Positions 44,701-54,125 of a stretch of DNA of 64,000 nucleotides are shown piece by piece. Source of the stretch: Rosa chinensis (taxonomy: Eukaryota > Streptophyta > Magnoliopsida > Rosales > Rosaceae); NCBI RefSeq assembly GCF_002994745.2, contig NC_037094.1, positions 20,871,001 to 20,935,000 on the forward strand. Reading direction: 5' to 3'. A model generated the notes under the pieces. The model searched no databases and had not been told where the DNA came from. It saw only the letters and a list, made by a program, of their open reading frames with translations. Each line of letters starts with the position of its first letter. Within the stretch, counting starts at the first letter, position 1. Position numbers and translations under genes: made by a program.

Positions 44701-45518
44701 AATCTTTTAGACTACATTATTTCTTATATATTATAGATCAAGCTAAGGGGTCATTAAATAGAAGGTTTGAACAATACCAACGTTATGATGATATCTTTGG
44801 ATTTTTATTCACTTCTGAAACTTTGAATTCCTTGAATGATAATGATTTGAAAGCTGCTTGTATTCATCTTGAGACTGTTTTGAGATATGGAGAGAGTTCA
44901 GATGTTGATGGGGAAGACATGTTTAGAGAGTTAAAACTCTTAAGGGAGATATTACCCAAACAGAAGATGACAGCTAGTGATATATTGAATTTCTTACTGG
45001 AAAGGAATAGCTGCCCAGTTGTTAGACTTGCATATCAAATATTGTTAACTGTGCCTGTTACTGTTGCTTCAGCTGAGAGGAGTTTTTCCAAGTTAAAGTT
45101 ATTGAAGTCTTATTTGCGATCAACTATGTCACAAGAAAGGCTAAATGGACTCGCTTTGATTTCGATTGAGAATGAATATCTTGGAAAAATCAATTGTGAT
45201 AAGCTAATTGATCAGTTTGCAGGGAAGAAGGCAAGGAGATGGATTTTCAAATGAATATCAATCAACACTGCTAGAATGTGTTATTTTAAGGGTCAGATCA
45301 AGCATCTTTTTGTAATTAATTTTTGCTGCAAACTTCACGTTTGTATTGAATATTTAGCCTCTTGTGTAGGCTCATCTAATGATATTGATCATCCCTTTAC
45401 GATTATTTGATTTTATATTGTGAGTTTGTTCAAGTATAAATTTCATATAAGATTGAAGCTTTGAGGGCCTCATTTTGAACTTTCACACAGGGCCTCCGAA
45501 AAGTTTAAGACGGCTCTG
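41718..45518 (+). mobile_element. complete hAT transposon, 3.8 kb, possibly autonomous
   Basis: Left end CAGGGCCGGCTCTGATGG and right end (reverse complement) CAGAGCCGTCTTAAAC form an imperfect inverted pair. A perfect 8-bp duplication TCCAAGAC flanks it (41710-41717, 45519-45526). It has a leader rich in CT, a likely 5' UTR intron (donor GGTATGATT at about 42400, acceptor TTTAG at 42724), and one uninterrupted transposase ORF. Perfect duplication and open frame suggest a recent insertion. Confidence 0.93.
42729..45254 (+). CDS. hAT transposase, zinc finger MYM-type-1-like, 841 aa
   Basis: Starts at ATG 42729 (MPPKRKYLSRYAKRLKKKKD, a basic nuclear-localisation-like head) four bases after a likely splice acceptor. 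An acidic stretch with the repeated phrase DREDNVEEP follows. A TTF-type zinc finger spans about residues 140-230 (WLVYSRELDKVFCFCCKLF, then HLISKRLKEHEMSTDH). The RNase H-like catalytic core includes SVILDCTPDISHQEQMS (first Asp, near residue 352) and GYDNGSNMKGKHQG (second Asp, near 421), then CGCHCLNL. LSTTRWESRI is the conserved Trp region. The C-terminal hAT dimerisation domain is at about 760-820 (VTVASAERSFSKLKLLKSYL). Length and order match full plant members. Such proteins excise and insert hAT elements in the nucleus. No stops or frameshifts are seen. Confidence 0.92.
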   Translation: MPPKRKYLSRYAKRLKKKKDVELVNSLRGSLDRFITREPEGLGGHLVNEDAEELTDGEDNVEEHIDREDNVEEPTDGNVVADNLGHDENENGTGHNDNVNDASVNIFDPRNWDSLDKKLIDLLVEKGPLRDLSIENGPPDKFNRRFSSKFYTRFLGNGEKYDREWLVYSRELDKVFCFCCKLFKRGPMRGQLPNDGYNDWGHLISKRLKEHEMSTDHLINANTWTDLRLRLQRHETIDKAFQDQIRKEKEHWRNVLKRIIAIVKFLAKNNLAFRGTNERLYEPDNGHFLGLVEMVAECEEVMEEHCRRINSSEIHHHYLGHNIQNELLHMIAIEIKAEIIKTIKDAEYFSVILDCTPDISHQEQMSLILRYVNASKSPIQIEEFFVEFLNVHDTSGQGLFEELQAVVQSLDLDINNVRGQGYDNGSNMKGKHQGVQKKLLDINPRALYTPCGCHCLNLTLCDVANSCGKAVDFFGILQRLYTLFAGSTKRWQVLKDNLKGFTLKSLSTTRWESRIESVKPLRFNAVEIREALLQLAEIDKDPKIKSGAKSIATNDLGDFEFLLSMVIWYEILFAFNRVSKVLQSHDMQISVAIAEVKGLIAWLDKFRETGFTDAIITAKEIAAALDVDPVFPEKRQIQRKRFFDESSSEPSPSSSSEESFRLHYFLYIIDQAKGSLNRRFEQYQRYDDIFGFLFTSETLNSLNDNDLKAACIHLETVLRYGESSDVDGEDMFRELKLLREILPKQKMTASDILNFLLERNSCPVVRLAYQILLTVPVTVASAERSFSKLKLLKSYLRSTMSQERLNGLALISIENEYLGKINCDKLIDQFAGKKARRWIFK

Positions 45519-45526
45519 TCCAAGAC

Positions 45527-45989
45527 TCAGGGTTTTAGTAATGGATCTGAAGCTTGAAGCTCAGATTCAAAGGGGATGAAATGTACGTTATGATTCTTGC
45601 TATATTCATCATTTCCTGTTTTAAGTAGGAGAAGTAATATTGACTAAGTGCTGTGCATGCTTGGCACCTGGGGCAGCTGTATTAGGGTTATTACATCATT
45701 TAGTTTTTTCGATCCCTAAATATGTTAGGGTTATCAAATTTTACCATTTACTGTGTTAGAATCATGTTTGTTGATGTGGTCAGTGTTGGAACAATTTTGG
45801 CTTAATTAATCTAACTAGTTCTTGTCTCATACTGACCATTGATCCTGTGCCACGTGCCTTTAATCTGTAACCCCTACGTCTAGTATAAATTGGTGCTCTC
45901 AGCTCACTCATGCAACACGCTCTATCATTTTCAACTATCAGTTTCTATTTTTCTCTCTTTTTTTGGCCGGTTGTCTTTACAAACCAAAG
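45527..45989 (+). promoter_or_regulatory. promoter and 5' leader of the SMR gene
   Basis: A TATA box TATAAAT lies at 45884-45890, about 100 bp before the start codon, followed by a pyrimidine-rich leader (CTCACTCATGC, TTTCTCTCTTTTTT). A palindromic CACGTG (G-box, bZIP/bHLH target) is at 45851-45856, about 30 bp before the TATA box. The hAT element ends 332 bp upstream of the G-box, so it sits at the distal edge of this promoter. Confidence 0.6.
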
Positions 45990-46955
45990 ATGACGTCCAA
46001 GACTCGGCAGGGATCTCTTGCTGCTACAACCAAAGAGGATGCCGAGCAGTTTCTTTGCTCCATGTTTGGAGACGAGTCGGAGATAAGCTTGGGTGTGGTT
46101 AAAGATGTCCTTGGTCAGTGTGGGTGTGAGGTTGAAAAGGCGTTGGATGCCTTGCTCGAGTTATCTTCTTCCTCAAGAAAGAGACGGTGCTCTTCAGAAT
46201 ATATCCGCAAGAACTATGCCGAGGTTCTTGTTGGTCCTTCTCAAGCACATAGGAGTACGAGTGCAAATCTGTCTCAGATGGTGGAATCTTTGTTTAACAA
46301 CTCCAAGAGAAGTCTTCAGAATGAAGAACCAAGAACTATGAATTCTTGGAAGAACAGTGTCAAGGAATTGCAAGATTCTTTGGGACCCGAGTTTGATGTT
46401 GCTAAAGGAGCTGAATATGACGCATATAGAAGTACTGCAAAGGAGCATTGGGATTCAGTGAAGTCCTACCATCAAAAAGCTGCGACTGCGTATTCAAACG
46501 GATCACGGGCATATGCAGGTTACCTATCCGAGCAGGCCAAGGCAAAGGCGAAATTGGCACGAGAGGTGGACGAGAAGGCAAGCCAGGAGATCTTTAAAGC
46601 TAAAAACAAGGACAAGGGAATAAAAAATGATGTGATGACAATTGATTTGCATGGGCAGCATGTGAACGAAGCGATGAAGTTTTTGAAGATGCACATTCAG
46701 TATGGAACCAATACACAATCGCTTCGATTCCTCAGGGTTATTACAGGACATGGTGCAGGGAAGTCTATTGTGAAACACTCTGTCATCAAATTTTTCCAGA
46801 AAGAAGGTATTAAATGGAGTGAAGAGAATCCAGGAGCGTTGTTAATCAAGCTAGGTTCACAGAGAGACTACTTCAGATTTATGGACAGGGATGTACGTAG
46901 TATCTGTTCATGTCAGTTAATTGTAAGGAAAACAAGTATGATTGTAGGGTTGTAA
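45990..46955 (+). CDS. SMR-domain protein with CUE-like and DUF1771 regions, 321 aa
   Basis: The first ATG (MTSKTRQGSLAATTKEDAEQ) follows the leader; the upstream in-frame codons lack an ATG. Residues about 20-58 form a CUE-like helical bundle (FLCSMFGDESEISLGVVKDV, CEVEKALDALLEL). Residues about 141-206 are DUF1771 (EYDAYRSTAKEHWDSVKSYH, Ala/Lys-rich helix). Residues about 215-287 are the Smr domain (MTIDLHGQHVNEAMKFLK, ITGHGAGKS, ALLIKL). Smr domains bind or cut nucleic acid; this architecture occurs in plant proteins that interact with RNA and in the B3BP/N4BP2 group. The frame has no intron and ends VRSICSCQLIVRKTSMIVGL, unlike the usual short acidic end after SQRDY. A splice donor-like GTACGT at about 46894 suggests this tail could be intron read-through in a longer gene model. 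Confidence 0.8.
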   Translation: MTSKTRQGSLAATTKEDAEQFLCSMFGDESEISLGVVKDVLGQCGCEVEKALDALLELSSSSRKRRCSSEYIRKNYAEVLVGPSQAHRSTSANLSQMVESLFNNSKRSLQNEEPRTMNSWKNSVKELQDSLGPEFDVAKGAEYDAYRSTAKEHWDSVKSYHQKAATAYSNGSRAYAGYLSEQAKAKAKLAREVDEKASQEIFKAKNKDKGIKNDVMTIDLHGQHVNEAMKFLKMHIQYGTNTQSLRFLRVITGHGAGKSIVKHSVIKFFQKEGIKWSEENPGALLIKLGSQRDYFRFMDRDVRSICSCQLIVRKTSMIVGL

Positions 46956-47631
46956 AGCTTTTGCTGGATTCTCTTTTAGTTTTGATTGTGAGAGGTTTTG
47001 CTCTATGCCCCCTCTTCTTTTTTGTCATATCTTTGTTATCAGTATAGTGAACGAGGGATGGGCGGTGGGTTCCCGGATATAGCGGTCCTCTTCTCTTCGG
47101 AGAGGAGTTGGCGCCTCATGCACAACTGTTATTGAGGGCTGATATCGCTTAATCCTCTATTTGAGTTATAAAAATATATATGAATTTAGGGTTTCAAGAT
47201 TCTTCCATCAATTGTGATGTTTGTTCTAATCTAGTTGGACTTTTTTAGGACAAGTGAAATTGTTATTTAGTCGTAGAACACTTTTGTAACAAAGAAATAC
47301 AATAATCAGTTGCAATGAAGAGCTTTTACAGTCTATGGAAACTGGAATCACTACTAGAAATCAGGCCTGTGGGCACACCCCAATAGCCACGACTTAGTTA
47401 TCAATCACTTTATAAGTACATACAGCTGGCCAAGGTTTGGGAAGGTTAAGTTTTAGCTGACCGTTTATCTCTATTTTCAGCAGCTCAAGGATGCACTACG
47501 CAGTGAGTGTTTTGTACCTCGTTGCTTTTGTTTCTCAGTTAACACAACAGAATGTTTCTTATGATGTAGTTCACTTGAGTTCACATGAGTGTTTTAGGTA
47601 CTGCAATAATTTCATGTATATGTAATGTGTT
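46956..47631. other. 3' flank of the SMR gene, no gene seen
   Basis: T-rich 3' UTR-like sequence follows the stop codon. A phrase GGTTCCCGGATATAGCGGTCC with GTCCTCTTCTCTTCGGAGAGG (a hairpin-like stretch at about 47085-47106) occurs downstream, but I see no clear terminator or RNA gene. The rest is unremarkable. Confidence 0.55.
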
Positions 47632-47636
47632 TTTCT

Positions 47637-47836
47637 AGTCAAATAGAACAAGGTTGGGAGAATGAATTTTCAGATATATGATTCATCTCACAGTGGAGGT
47701 ATATAAAGAGGATTACATGAATACAATTGATGACTTACGTCTCTATTCTCTACCACACATAGAAAAGGTAAGTACTAACTACGATATAATTACAATATAT
47801 TCTATTCCTAATGTTAAGCAATGACTCACGCTAACA
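47637..47836 (-). repeat. copia 3' LTR
   Basis: Minus-strand LTR from TGTTAGCGTGAGTC to TATTTGACT. Ends in CT, like the other LTRs of this family. The polypurine tract abuts it at 47837-47849. Confidence 0.92.
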
Positions 47837-47844
47837 CTCCCCCT

Positions 47845-48420
47845 CAAGTTGGCGCATACACATCAACCATGCCCAACTTGCTTAGTGAGTCATAAAACAC
47901 CTTCCTGGAAACTCCTTTAGTAACTATATCTGCAAGTTGCTCTTCAGTTGGAACAAAAGGAAAGCTAATAATTTTGGCATCTAGCTTCTCCTTTATAAAG
48001 TGACGATCAACCTCCACATGCTTAGTACGATCATGTTGTACTGGATTCTGTGATATGTTAATGGCTGCCTTGTTGTCACAATACAACTGCATAGTACTTT
48101 TGAGTTTGAAACCCAGATCACGTAACAGATTCCTCAGCCACATCAATTCACACACTCCGTGAGCCATACTTCTATACTCAGCCTCAGCACTAGATCGTGC
48201 CACAACTTTCAGTTTCTTACTCTTCCATGTAACCAAATTACCTCCCACAAAGGTAAAGTAACCTGATGTCGACCTCCTGTCTGTAATATTTCCAGCCCAA
48301 TGTGCATCTGTAAAGCCACAAACCTCAAGGATGTTGTTGTGTTTAGAAAACAATACTCCCCTTCCTGGAGCTGACTTTAGATACTTTAAAATTCTCATAA
48401 CAGCATCCATGTGACTCTCA
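47845..48420 (-). pseudogene. copia RNase H domain, part of a broken pol
   Basis: Minus-strand frame SESHMDAVMRILKYLKSAPG, FTDAHWAGNITDRRSTSGYF, TWKSKKLKVVARSSAEAEYR, QLYCDNKAAINISQNPVQHD, KHVEVDRHFIKEKL, EQLADIVTKGV and a stop. These are the RNase HI motifs with the catalytic Asp (TDAHWAG), Glu (SSAEAEY) and Asp (YCDNKAA). The segment itself is undamaged, but it is cut from reverse transcriptase by the hAT insertion at the codons NLS|PSESH, and the upstream pol has stops. Confidence 0.9.
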
Positions 48421-48726
48421 CTCGGGTTTAGAGGTGGCAAACGGGCCTTTAAGCACGAGCACGGCACGGGCCCGGCATGGCCCAAGCACTTTAGTGGCCC
48501 GACACTACCCGAGCACGTTAGAATAACGGGCCGGGTTGGGCCTAGGAATATTAGCCCATTGGCCCGGCCCGGCAAGGCCCGAGCACGACATATTTGGGCC
48601 GGCCCGTTTCAAACACAAAATTTCATTTTGTTTTTAAAAATATTAAAAAACCACAATGATGAGATTTGAATATTAGACCTCCTTATTTAAAATCTCATGA
48701 CAATTCTACTAATGCTATTTCTTTTA

Positions 48727-50053
48727 GGGAAAATTTCAAGAACAGTATATATAGTATTGGCCATTCTAACCTTTCGTGAATCAGCTTTCGAAACTATCAA
48801 AAAGGTACATGAATTTCAAATCTCGACTTAATTTTGGTGTATGCCGTTACATGCTCTGTTAATTAATGTGTTTGCTGTCAAATTTTTTAGGGTAAATCCG
48901 TCTTTTCAATGATAATTGAAAAAAAAAAAAACCAAACTAAATTGAGCACCCATCTCTCTCTCTCTCTCTCTCTCTCTCCCCCTCGTACTGACCGCAACCA
49001 CCACACCACTTTGGCCGGACCTCCACCATCAACTTTCTGCCAGCCATAACACGCCTCGAGGAGGCACCAAACCTATAAATCGAATCCATACCAAGATCGT
49101 AGGCAAACGAGCCAACCCAGATCGTAACAATCCGACCCGAGCCACGCCAAGCCTCCCCGACGTCGTCCCCATCAGACCGCCTCCAAATCTTCAACAGCAC
49201 ACCACCCCGTCGGCCAGGTCTGTAATTAGCGAACCAATCCCAGCCAACCTCCGCGATCTCCCTTTCCCTCACCTTACCGACAGCCACCGTGATCTCCCCA
49301 ATCCGATCTATCAAGATGCTTGGTCTCGCACCAGACCCACAGGAGTCGACAAAGGTCCGTTCGACGACGGCGGAAGGGCTTGCCGCCGGACAGGGAACAA
49401 AACTCACTCTCTGTTCTCTCAGGCGCGTGCAAGTGCGTTCCACTACAATGGGTATTTTGTGTTTTCCTTTCTGGTACTTGCCCAATAGAGCAGTGAAGAA
49501 CAATACAGGGTAGTTTGGTTTGGTGGGTGTGGATTTGGAAGTGGAGGAGGTGCGGTAGTCGCAACATGGAGTAAGAAGGTGGTGAGGAACTGTCGAGCTA
49601 TGTAGTTGGGCAGAAAGATGAGAGCTTTGTGGTCACCGGAGCTTTTCTGGGTCTGATTGAGAAGCCAATCGCTGGTACAGTAACTACGATGTCTTTGATG
49701 GAGAAGGTGGTGAGGAACCACTTGGAGGCTGTCTCTGATTTGGGAACGACGTCGTTGCAGAGTTTGGAGTATAATTGATCAAGATTAGGAATGTGGTTAA
49801 AGGTTGAAGCTGTGGGGATGAAATTGATGCAGAATAAGAAGAAGAAGAAGAAGAAGAAGAGGTGAGTGAATAGGGATTAATGGATTATGGGTTTGTAAAC
49901 GAGTGGTTAGGGAAATTATTGGAAGAGCCTAACCCTAGATTTGGGCGATAGAGGTGAAGAAGATGATGGGGAATTGGTTTCCATCGCTCTGCTAGCAATG
50001 AAGGAGAGAACTAAGAGACGAAGCCCAGGAACTTGAAGAAGTTCTTAGCTCTT

Positions 50054-50099
<46 letters not shown>

Positions 50100-50283
50100 C
50101 TGTAAAAATACTATAGTACCCTTTAACAAATGAATAATTACATAAAGTTAACGGAGTCTGTAACGACATGTACTCAAATTGAGTAGAAATTTGAACTTGA
50201 TGTACGGTTTTGATTTTTACAAAACTTGATTCACGAAAGGTTAGAATGGTCAATACTTCATGTACTCTTCTTGAAATTTTCCC
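48727..50283. mobile_element. MULE with ~190-bp inverted repeats, non-autonomous
   Basis: Left end GGGAAAATTTCAAGAACAGT and reverse-complemented right end GGGAAAATTTCAAGAAGAGT match and continue (CCATTCTAACCTTTCGTGAA). A perfect 9-bp duplication TTTCTTTTA flanks it (48718-48726, 50284-50292). Inside is a GC-rich stretch (about 48985-49440) related to 300-740 in the first MULE; shared phrases include GCCACCGTGATCTC and CTCGCACCAGACCCACA. No transposase; ORFs such as 48937-49503 (-) are not recognisable. Confidence 0.93.
48954..48978. repeat. (CT)n microsatellite; matching (GA)n at 50056-50094
   Basis: CT tract at the left and GA tract at the right of the MULE interior, both next to the inverted repeats; the right-hand one is about 38 bp. 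Confidence 0.9.
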
Positions 50284-50875
50284 TTTCTTTTATGTTGTCA
50301 AAATAGTGAAAAAAAAACATTATATCCTTGTTTTGACATAAAGTATTTCTCTAAATATGAAATATATGTTTATGAATAAAGACTAATCTCATAATAATAC
50401 ACTATAGAATGAAGGAAAAATAATATGATACTAAATCTTCATTATATTAATAAAGATTAATCTCACAATAATATACTAAAAGCAATATATTTTGAGTTAT
50501 TTTTTTTCTTTCTTTTTTTGTAGTGGAATATAAAAAATTATTAGAAAACTAATCTTAAAAAGCTAAGATTGAGAAAAACATTGTAGAACTTAATTTATTT
50601 GAATTTTCTAAATAGTTAAATAAAATTATTTTTTATTTATTCAAATTAAGATTTTAAAATCATGCTTTATAGTGAGTAGGCACGAGCACGGCCCGTTTAT
50701 TGGTCCGGTACGATATAGGCTTGGGCCATGGGCTGGACCGGACTTAATGTTTAAGTAAATGGGCCGGCACGAGCCCAGTAAGATAATAAATGGGCCGGCC
50801 CAAGCACTACACGAAGCACGACTAGGCCCGCTTAAAATGGGCAAGCCCGGCCCATTTGCCACCTCTACTCAGGTT

Positions 50876-51403
50876 ATGCATGAACTGACTCACCACACTC
50901 ACTGCATATGCAACATCTGGTCTAGTATGAGCCAAATAAATCAAGCACCCAACTAACCTCTGATAGCGAGCTCGATCAGTAGGTACCTGATCTGGATACT
51001 CAGCTAAACAATGATTCTGCTCAATAGGAGTATCAATAGGTCTGCAATCCAACAAGCCTGTCTCTGTTAGCAAGTCAAGAACGTACTTTCTTTGGCACAA
51101 ATAGATCCCTTCTCTCCCCCTGGCTACCTCAATTCCTAAGAAGTACTTAAGTTCACCCAAGTCCTTCATCTCAAATTCAGAGGCTAGTTGTCTTTGTAGT
51201 CTATCCATCTCAATAGTATCATTGCCGGTGATTCCCATATCATCCACATAAATAATTAGAGCTGTTACCTTCCCTTGTTGATGCTTGAGGAACAAGGTAT
51301 GATCTGAGTTTCTTTGTTTGTAACCAACCTTCCGCATGAACTGTGAAAATCTCCCAAACCAAGCACGAGGCGACTGTTTGAGACCATACAGAGACTTTCT
51401 CAA
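50876..51403 (-). pseudogene. copia reverse transcriptase, second half
   Basis: Minus-strand open frame with RKSLYGLKQSPRAWFGRF, SDHTLFLKH, LIIYVDDMGITGND (catalytic YVDD), FEMKDLGELKYFLGIEVARG, QRKYVLDLLTETGLLDCRPI, RYQRLVGCLIYLAHTRPDVA and VVSQFMHNLS. Uninterrupted here, but separated from the first half by a 2.7-kb solo LTR at the codons for VCKLRKSLYGL. Confidence 0.92.
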
Positions 51404-54120
51404 TGTGATGACCTGGTTTTCTGTTATTTAATTTTGGTAATTAATAATGGACCAGTTGTACGAATATTTGTTATTGTGCTTTATTCGTAGGTTGTATGTG
51501 AAGTGGAATAGTTTTTGTACGTATAATTATTCGAGTTTCACAGTTTAGGGGGTTGTGTGAAGTTTGACTTTTTATATGTTGGGATTCTCGGAAAACTTGC
51601 TTCATGAAAGTTGTAGAGTGCGTCGATACGAGTTCGTGGACATGTGGAATGCATCATTCGGAGTTTGTATGAGAAAGTTATGGCTAGCGGAAGAAGTTTC
51701 CGTTTTAGTATAAATAGAGAAAAATCAGAAATTCTTTCATAATTCCATATTTCCATTTCCGGAAATAATCTTTTTCTCTCTCTTCACTCTCTCGTCTGCA
51801 CCTTCAGAGTCGAAGTTTTTCGACTGACCTGACCCGAACCCGGCGATCCGACCCGGTCGGAACTCACAGCTCCGGCGACCTCTTCCTGTGAAACGAGCCC
51901 AGATCAATTCGCCTCCTTGCTCCGGTCGTCTCTGTGGTGGTCTCTAGCGGCGATTCTCCTTCACGGCAGCGCTGCAAGACGGCACAGGTTGAGGAAATCG
52001 GACCCGACCAGAAAATGTAGCTCCGGCGACGGCACAGCTTCAAGTTTCCTTCCTTGGCTTTGTGGGGGTCGTCTGAGTCGATCTATAGTGTTTGTTTGGA
52101 TCGATTTACGTGGAAATCGGTTCAACTCGGATTGAGCATAAATTCAAAGCTTGTGAGGTAGTTTTCGACCCTTTATGCTTGTTTTCTGACTTCGAGTTTG
52201 TTATGAGAATTCACAAGCATGCTTAGATGAAGCTTTTTGATGTTGGGAGTTTTGTGAAATATTGAGTTTTGGCCGGCGGCGGTGAGCCACCGCCTGTGGC
52301 GGCGTTCCGGCAATGTTCCGGCCATAAAAGGGACTGTTTGTGGTATTACATATGTTCTAGTCGTTGATACGAGCGTTTCAATATATAATATGCAAATTTT
52401 GGAGTTCGTATGAAATTGTTATAATTTTTACAGTTTCATACCGATCAATTTATTTGATCCGTGAGGATTCGAGCGTCCGATCGACTGTGGTTTGGTCACA
52501 TCGATCGTGGACGTATTCCGGAGACTTTGGGAGGTCTCGGATGTGGTTTTGCCTCGATTGGCGCCACTTTGGGGGTTTTAGTTCAAAATAAGGGTTTCGA
52601 ACTTAAATCAAATGTGAATCGTCACTAAGTTGGAACCGTATGTGATTAGGTACTTGACGAAGTACAGTGGACGATTATTTGTGAATTAGTGGCTTTGTGC
52701 TTTATTGAAGACGCAGCAGGAGTTCGAGGTGAGTAATCTCACAAGATTCTTTATGAACAGAATTACCATTATTGTTTTAGCGTTAATCATTTAACTGCAA
52801 ACTATAGTTGGTATTAGTAGGCATTCCTGAGTGAATGACTACGTATATATATATATATATATATATATCATTGTGGATGATTGTGATGAATAATAATATG
52901 CATGATGTTGTTCATATTATTGTTGAATGTGACTTCAGGAAACAATATTGTGGAAAAAGATGTTTTTTATTGTTTGAAAAGTATTGAGCTTGATGTTACA
53001 TTTTTGAGTCAAGCGTGACTCATTTTAAATGTATTGGTCCTTGTACCAAGAGTCACAGATGGTGAGCAGGGATTAGGAAAGCGGAGGCTAGATGATTGCA
53101 ACATTTTTAGGTCGGGTGCGACTTACTTAACGTTTGACTTTAAGACCAGATAGGGTCTAAGAAGATTACATATCACAGATGGTGACAGGTTGCAGACGGT
53201 GACCTTGATGTTTGATTTCATGACCAGACGGGGTCTGAAGATTATGTGTCACAGATGATGACAGAGCACAGATGGTGACCTTAATGTTGATTTTGAGACC
53301 AGACGGGGTCTGAAATCACATGTCAAAGATGGTGACAGGTTGCATATGGTGACCAAGGCAGGAAATAGGTAATTACGTCCGTAGTCGGACGAGTGGTTAC
53401 GATTTCAATAGAGCTATAGTCTGTCTGCCATTATAGATTATGGGGGTAACGGTCGAGGTTGCTAGAGACTCATAAGTATGTAGCGAAAGGAGAATTTCTT
53501 GAGTATTCTTCTTTTATTGTCTAGATGAGACTTGATTTGCTTCTTGATGGTTAAGTTAGCAAATAAAACATTGTCACAACGGTGATTTATGTTTTCCTTT
53601 AGATGGAAAGGTTATGGAGTGTTAGAAGGAATCATGGTTGCATGGTTTCCTTTAGCTGATGTGAGTGGGTTGTTGATTGATGTTCATGAGTTACTCATAC
53701 GAGCTTTCATAAGCTTACCGGGTTTTGTTGTGTGGAAACCCGGTGCACCATTCTTTTGGTGTAGGGGTTAATCCTGCAGGTCAGGGAAATCATGGCTAAA
53801 GCTGAGGTAGCTTGTTGGCAGCTGAACGGGTAGGAAGCAAATTTTGTTGGCTTTGCCAGTGTATGACTTCCGTAATGTAGTAAGCTCTGAGGAGTATTTA
53901 CGTTTTATTTTGTGATGACAATTTAATTCGTAAATTTGTGCAATACATAACTCTGTGGAGCGAGTGTATATTAACTCGGATTGGTTTAGGGCATCAGTAT
54001 GTACTTGTTTTTAAGGGAAAGATGTTCCAGGTATTTGTATTGATGACTAAACATTCACGCATGTATAATTATGGAATTATATATATCGATTTTCATGTGT
54101 GTAAAATCAGGGGCGTGACA
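51404..54120 (+). mobile_element. solo LTR, Ty3/gypsy type, 2.7 kb
   Basis: Begins TGTGATGACCTGG and ends AGGGGCGTGACA, flanked by a perfect 5-bp duplication CTCAA (51399-51403, 54121-54125). The copia reverse transcriptase frame continues across the gap. The internal domain is absent. A GC-rich block at 51830-52140 encodes short spurious ORFs and looks like a transcribed leader. Contains a TA microsatellite at 52845-52868 and tandem repeats at 53130-53362. Confidence 0.92.
53130..53362. repeat. ~75-bp degenerate tandem repeat
   Basis: Three units with GACCAGAnnGGGTCT followed by CACAGATGGTGACAG and GGTGACCTTGATGTTTGA; the starts of the GACCAGA phrase are about 78 and 75 bp apart. Lies in the solo gypsy LTR. 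Confidence 0.85.
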
Positions 54121-54125
54121 CTCAA

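Larger units (their letters stand above)
48429..50867. mobile_element. non-autonomous hAT element holding a MULE
   Basis: Ends TAGAGGTGGCAAACGGGCC and GGCCCATTTGCCACCTCTA form inverted repeats with GGCCC-rich subterminal DNA, typical of this common plant hAT group. The flanking 8-mers CTCGGGTT (48421-48428) and CTCAGGTT (50868-50875) differ at one base. The copia reverse transcriptase/RNase H frame is continuous when it is removed. Without the MULE at 48727-50283 it is about 0.88 kb and AT-rich, with no gene. Confidence 0.88.
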
